The position numbers were made by a program, and so were the translations under genes. Below, one piece after another: positions 5,507 through 7,859 of a DNA stretch of 7,859 nucleotides (its first letter is position 1; the number at the start of each line of letters is the position of its first letter). This DNA comes from JAAZLA01 sp964560975 (lineage in GTDB: Bacteria > Spirochaetota > Spirochaetia > Treponematales > Treponemataceae), in the NCBI GenBank assembly GCA_964560975.1, contig CAZLNE010000096.1, positions 1-7,859 of the forward strand, written 5' to 3'. Below the pieces are notes generated by a model. That model ran no database searches, was not told the DNA's origin, and worked only from the letters and a program-made list of their open reading frames with translations.

Positions 5507-6508
5507 TTATGTAGAACACAGCATATTATACATTTTTTCCTCAAGCTCCCATACATTATTGCACAAGTTGCTGGTTATGGTTATTTCTACAGCTGTTGTT
5601 GTGTCATAGCTGGATATAAAACTTACACCCGGATCACAGCCTTGAAAAAAGGGAGAAAAACCTGCATCAGTTTTTTTAAGCCATACGCCGTATCCATAAT
5701 ACTCATTATCAGCAGAAGCATGAAGACTGAACATGTTTTCTACCGTTTTACTTGAGAGGAGACTTTCACTTAATAAAGAACTCCAGAGCACAGAAATATC
5801 GTTAACCGTAGTAAACGCTCCCCCTGCGCCGGTGCCCTTTGTATCAACAGAAAATATATTGGTGTAAAACTCTTTACGCTCTTCGTCCCAAATATACGCA
5901 TTTGCACAGTTTGCAGGGAGCCTGTCCATTTCAAAGTAGCCGGTATTATTCATTCCGCAGGGCGTAAATACTTCTCTTTGTAAATACTCATCAAATTTCA
6001 TGCCTGTTACAGCTTCTATAACCAAATCCAGTACTACAAAGCCTGTATTGTTATATTGAAACTTTTCACCCTTTTTATACATCATGGGTTTATGTATAAA
6101 AAATGGTAAAAGGTCTAGAGACTTTCTTATTTTATAACAGGGATAATCAAGCCAAAGGTCGGCATACTCGGTCATGATACTTTCATCAAAGTAATCGGGA
6201 ATGCCTGAAGTGTGGGTTAAAAGCTGTTCAATAGTAATAGATGCATCAATCTTATTAAGATTAAAGTCCAAAATTGAACCGATAGTATCTGTCAGTTTTA
6301 GTTTTCCCCTTTCTATAAGTTTCATAATGCCAACAGCTACAAAAAATTTACCTGCAGAGGCTGTCGCAAATTTGGTATCGATCTCGTTGGGTATTTCGTT
6401 GGGAATGTCTCTAAAGCCCTGAGTTTGTTCAAAGATTGTGTTACCGTCTTTTTTTACGAGAAAGGCACCGCTAAAGTCTTTAGGAATTATTGACTGGAAG
6501 TTGTTCAT
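5507..6508 (-). CDS. Class C beta-lactamase-like serine hydrolase
   Basis: The 333-residue protein belongs to the beta-lactamase/transpeptidase-like fold (PF00144 type), which includes AmpC, D-aminopeptidases, EstB-like esterases and many uncharacterised hydrolases. The catalytic SxxK motif is SAGK (Ser51, Lys54) followed by a helix FFVAVGIMKLIERGKL. ITIEQLLTHTSGIPDY (91-106) is a hallmark stretch, YNN (152-154) is the YxN motif, and GAGGAFTTVNDISVLWSSLL (227-246) is typical. The third motif is an atypical QGCDPG near residue 290 in place of KTG or HxG. No signal peptide or lipobox is visible, so it is probably cytoplasmic, unlike true periplasmic beta-lactamases. This and the motif 3 sequence make antibiotic resistance unlikely. 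ATG 6508 has AAGGAG 6 nt upstream. A near-duplicate IPNEIPNE occurs at residues 35-42. Confidence 0.88.
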   Translation of the reverse strand: MNNFQSIIPKDFSGAFLVKKDGNTIFEQTQGFRDIPNEIPNEIDTKFATASAGKFFVAVGIMKLIERGKLKLTDTIGSILDFNLNKIDASITIEQLLTHTSGIPDYFDESIMTEYADLWLDYPCYKIRKSLDLLPFFIHKPMMYKKGEKFQYNNTGFVVLDLVIEAVTGMKFDEYLQREVFTPCGMNNTGYFEMDRLPANCANAYIWDEERKEFYTNIFSVDTKGTGAGGAFTTVNDISVLWSSLLSESLLSSKTVENMFSLHASADNEYYGYGVWLKKTDAGFSPFFQGCDPGVSFISSYDTTTAVEITITSNLCNNVWELEEKMYNMLCST

Positions 6509-6548
6509 GAGGTACTCCTTGGTGTAATGCGGGACTAAAAAAAGATAT

Positions 6549-6580
6549 CCGCAGATTACGCAGATTCACACAGATAGAAT
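6549..6580. repeat. Short direct repeats upstream of the serine hydrolase
   Basis: CGCAGATTA, CGCAGATTCA and CACAGATAGA follow one another on the plus strand, a period of 9-10 nt. They are clearly related to the GCAGATT/CACAGAT units at 4931-4954 and 6644-6766. They sit 40 nt before the hydrolase start. I do not see a promoter in or beside them that I can support. Confidence 0.55.
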
Positions 6581-6643
6581 AACACAAAATTCAGAAAGAG
6601 GAAAAGAAACGAGAAAGGAATAGAGAGCTTGATAAGATAAGTG

Positions 6644-6766
6644 TTACCACAGATGCACAGTTGCTCCCCAAACACAGATAAGAGGGCGAAACAAGGGAAA
6701 AGATAAAAGAGTACCTCAGATATCAATTTTCTCTATCTGTGTTCATCTTATGTTCATCTGTGGTAA
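6644..6766. repeat. Imperfect inverted repeat between the transporter and hydrolase genes
   Basis: The left arm (6644-6684) begins TTACCACAGATGCACAG and ends AACACAGATAAGAG. The right arm (6731-6766), reverse-complemented, begins TTACCACAGATGAACAT and ends AACACAGATAGAG. The outer 12 bp and inner 10-13 bp match with a diverged middle, around a 46-nt loop. Inside the right arm GTTCATCT recurs with an 11-nt period. It lies 11 nt beyond the transporter stop codon, so the folded transcript could act as a 3' end structure, though there is no T run. The 268-nt gap otherwise holds no gene I can support. Confidence 0.6.
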
Positions 6767-6776
6767 TTCTTTCTAT

Positions 6777-7859
6777 TTACGCCTTTTTCAGTTTAGGTGC
6801 TTTTAGAAAGAACACGATCACAAAGCCGACAGCTGCTGCAATACCTGCAATTAAAAATGCGGTAGAAAACATGCTCTTCTGGCTAAGGTAGGCAACAGTA
6901 AACGATGAAGCAACTGCTCCGGCACCAAAACCTAGAAGAATCATGCCATAAATTGTTGCAACATTTTTCGTACCCCAGAAATCTGCACTAATCGCGGGAA
7001 ATACGCCGAGGTATCCGCCGTATGAAAAACCGATAACCGCAATCGTAATAAGCATAAGATATGAAGTTGTAAATGATACTGCGATAATTGAAAGACCTGT
7101 CAGCACAAGAAGCACTAAAAGTGTATTTTTTCTTCCCAGCCTGTCGGATAACCAGCCCCAGAATAAGCGGCCGAATGAATTACAGCCTGTAATAACTACA
7201 ACACCAAGAACAGCAGCCTCTTTTGTTAAACCGCTTCCAGGCTGAAGACCGAGAATCTTTGCCATAGGAATCATCATAGATCCGGCAGCAGTAGCACACA
7301 TAAGAGCGGCCATTACCATATAAAACTGGGGTGTTTTTAATACTTCTGACGGCGTAAAACTTTGATCAATAATACCGTGTTTTGGAGGAGGAGCAATCCA
7401 TCCTTCGGGTTTATAACCTTCTGGAGGATTAGTTATAAACAAGGCCCCAATAACACCTACAGTAATAAATAAAACTCCAAGAATTGAAAAGGTAAATAAT
7501 ACCCCATAGTTTCCAATAAGAATTTCTGCAACTGGTGTAAAAACGAGTCCGCCAAAACCAAGAGCAGATACTATGATACCGGTAACAAGACCTCTTTTAT
7601 CCGGAAACCATTTTTGGCAAGCTGCTATAGTTGTAGTGTACGACATACCCATACCAAAACCGCCTAAAATTCCATATGCAAGCCACAAAAGCCATGGAGT
7701 TGATTCTGTAGTAAACTGAGCCAGAAAAAAACCAACTCCAAGAACAATACTTCCAATTATGATTACAAAACGGGGGCCTTTAAGTACGCCCTGAAGCTTT
7801 CCGCCTATTGTACTGCCGACGGTTAATACAAAAAGCAGGAGTGCATAGGCTAATGTTCC
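6777..7859 (-). CDS. OFA-family major facilitator transporter, C-terminal 360 residues (start beyond window)
   Basis: This is a polytopic inner-membrane MFS protein resembling the oxalate:formate antiporter (OFA) family. The visible part has about ten hydrophobic segments. Between TM2 and TM3 is GGKLQGVLKGPR (19-30 of the visible part), and WFPDKRGLVTGI (84-95) lies between TM4 and TM5, a very characteristic OFA stretch. A central cytoplasmic loop contains NPPEGYKPEGW (144-154), also typical, and the second-half motif GWLSDRLGRK is at 235-244. It ends KAPKLKKA at a TAA. The reading frame is open from the last base of the window, so the true start lies outside; a TTG at 7688 is internal. The substrate cannot be fixed from sequence, since OFA members are often annotated generically and carry monocarboxylates. 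Confidence 0.93.
   Translation of the reverse strand, partial: GTLAYALLLFVLTVGSTIGGKLQGVLKGPRFVIIIGSIVLGVGFFLAQFTTESTPWLLWLAYGILGGFGMGMSYTTTIAACQKWFPDKRGLVTGIIVSALGFGGLVFTPVAEILIGNYGVLFTFSILGVLFITVGVIGALFITNPPEGYKPEGWIAPPPKHGIIDQSFTPSEVLKTPQFYMVMAALMCATAAGSMMIPMAKILGLQPGSGLTKEAAVLGVVVITGCNSFGRLFWGWLSDRLGRKNTLLVLLVLTGLSIIAVSFTTSYLMLITIAVIGFSYGGYLGVFPAISADFWGTKNVATIYGMILLGFGAGAVASSFTVAYLSQKSMFSTAFLIAGIAAAVGFVIVFFLKAPKLKKA

Noticed and set aside
5420..5510. Promoter for the GNAT gene using TTGACG or either of two TATAGT boxes
   Set aside because: The TTGACG lies only 9 nt from the second TATAGT, and no hexamer with acceptable spacing partners either box.
5507..6508. True class C beta-lactamase (ampC-type resistance gene)
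   Set aside because: No signal peptide, and QGCDPG replaces the KTG motif; it fits the wider serine hydrolase family better.
7686..7688. TTG as the start of the MFS transporter
   Set aside because: The frame continues open upstream with clear transmembrane and OFA-type sequence to the window end, so the TTG is an internal Leu codon.

Overview
All genes in this 7.86 kb window lie on the minus strand. Base composition is moderately AT-rich. The gene content (rpoZ-miaA, dxs-folP-cdaA), the Shine-Dalgarno and sigma70-type signals, a tiny AURKAIP1/COX24-type basic protein, and short period-10/11 intergenic repeats suggest a spirochaete, most likely a Treponema. That assignment is inferred from gene content and recalled family sequences, not from a database search.

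In transcription order (high to low coordinates) there are two parts. The accessory part (about 7859 to 4966) holds the C-terminal 360 residues of an OFA-type major facilitator transporter, a repeat-rich intergenic stretch, a class C beta-lactamase-like serine hydrolase, and a small GNAT acetyltransferase. The core part (4801 to 1) starts at a perfect-consensus sigma70 promoter and runs rpoZ (RNA polymerase omega), miaA (tRNA A37 prenyltransferase), a 29-codon ribosomal-type basic protein with its own good promoter and a strong rho-independent terminator, then dxs (DXP synthase), folP (dihydropteroate synthase) and the start of cdaA (membrane diadenylate cyclase, cut by the window edge). dxs, folP and cdaA are packed with 15 nt and -4 nt spacing and are probably one operon. 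dxs opens the MEP pathway, whose product DMAPP is the substrate of MiaA upstream. folP makes the folate precursor, and CdaA makes c-di-AMP.

The main points beyond routine annotation are these. (1) dxs has no ATG, GTG or TTG in frame before its conserved N-terminus; the only well-placed codon behind the Shine-Dalgarno sequence is ACG. (2) The 29-residue basic protein is easily missed by gene callers. (3) The stretch between that gene and its terminator looks structured, with competing hairpins. (4) Degenerate period-10/11 repeats and an imperfect inverted repeat occupy the intergenic DNA around the accessory genes. I found no tRNA, rRNA, CRISPR array, insertion sequence or phage gene, and no convincing undescribed multigene system. 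Most of the window is ordinary chromosomal backbone.
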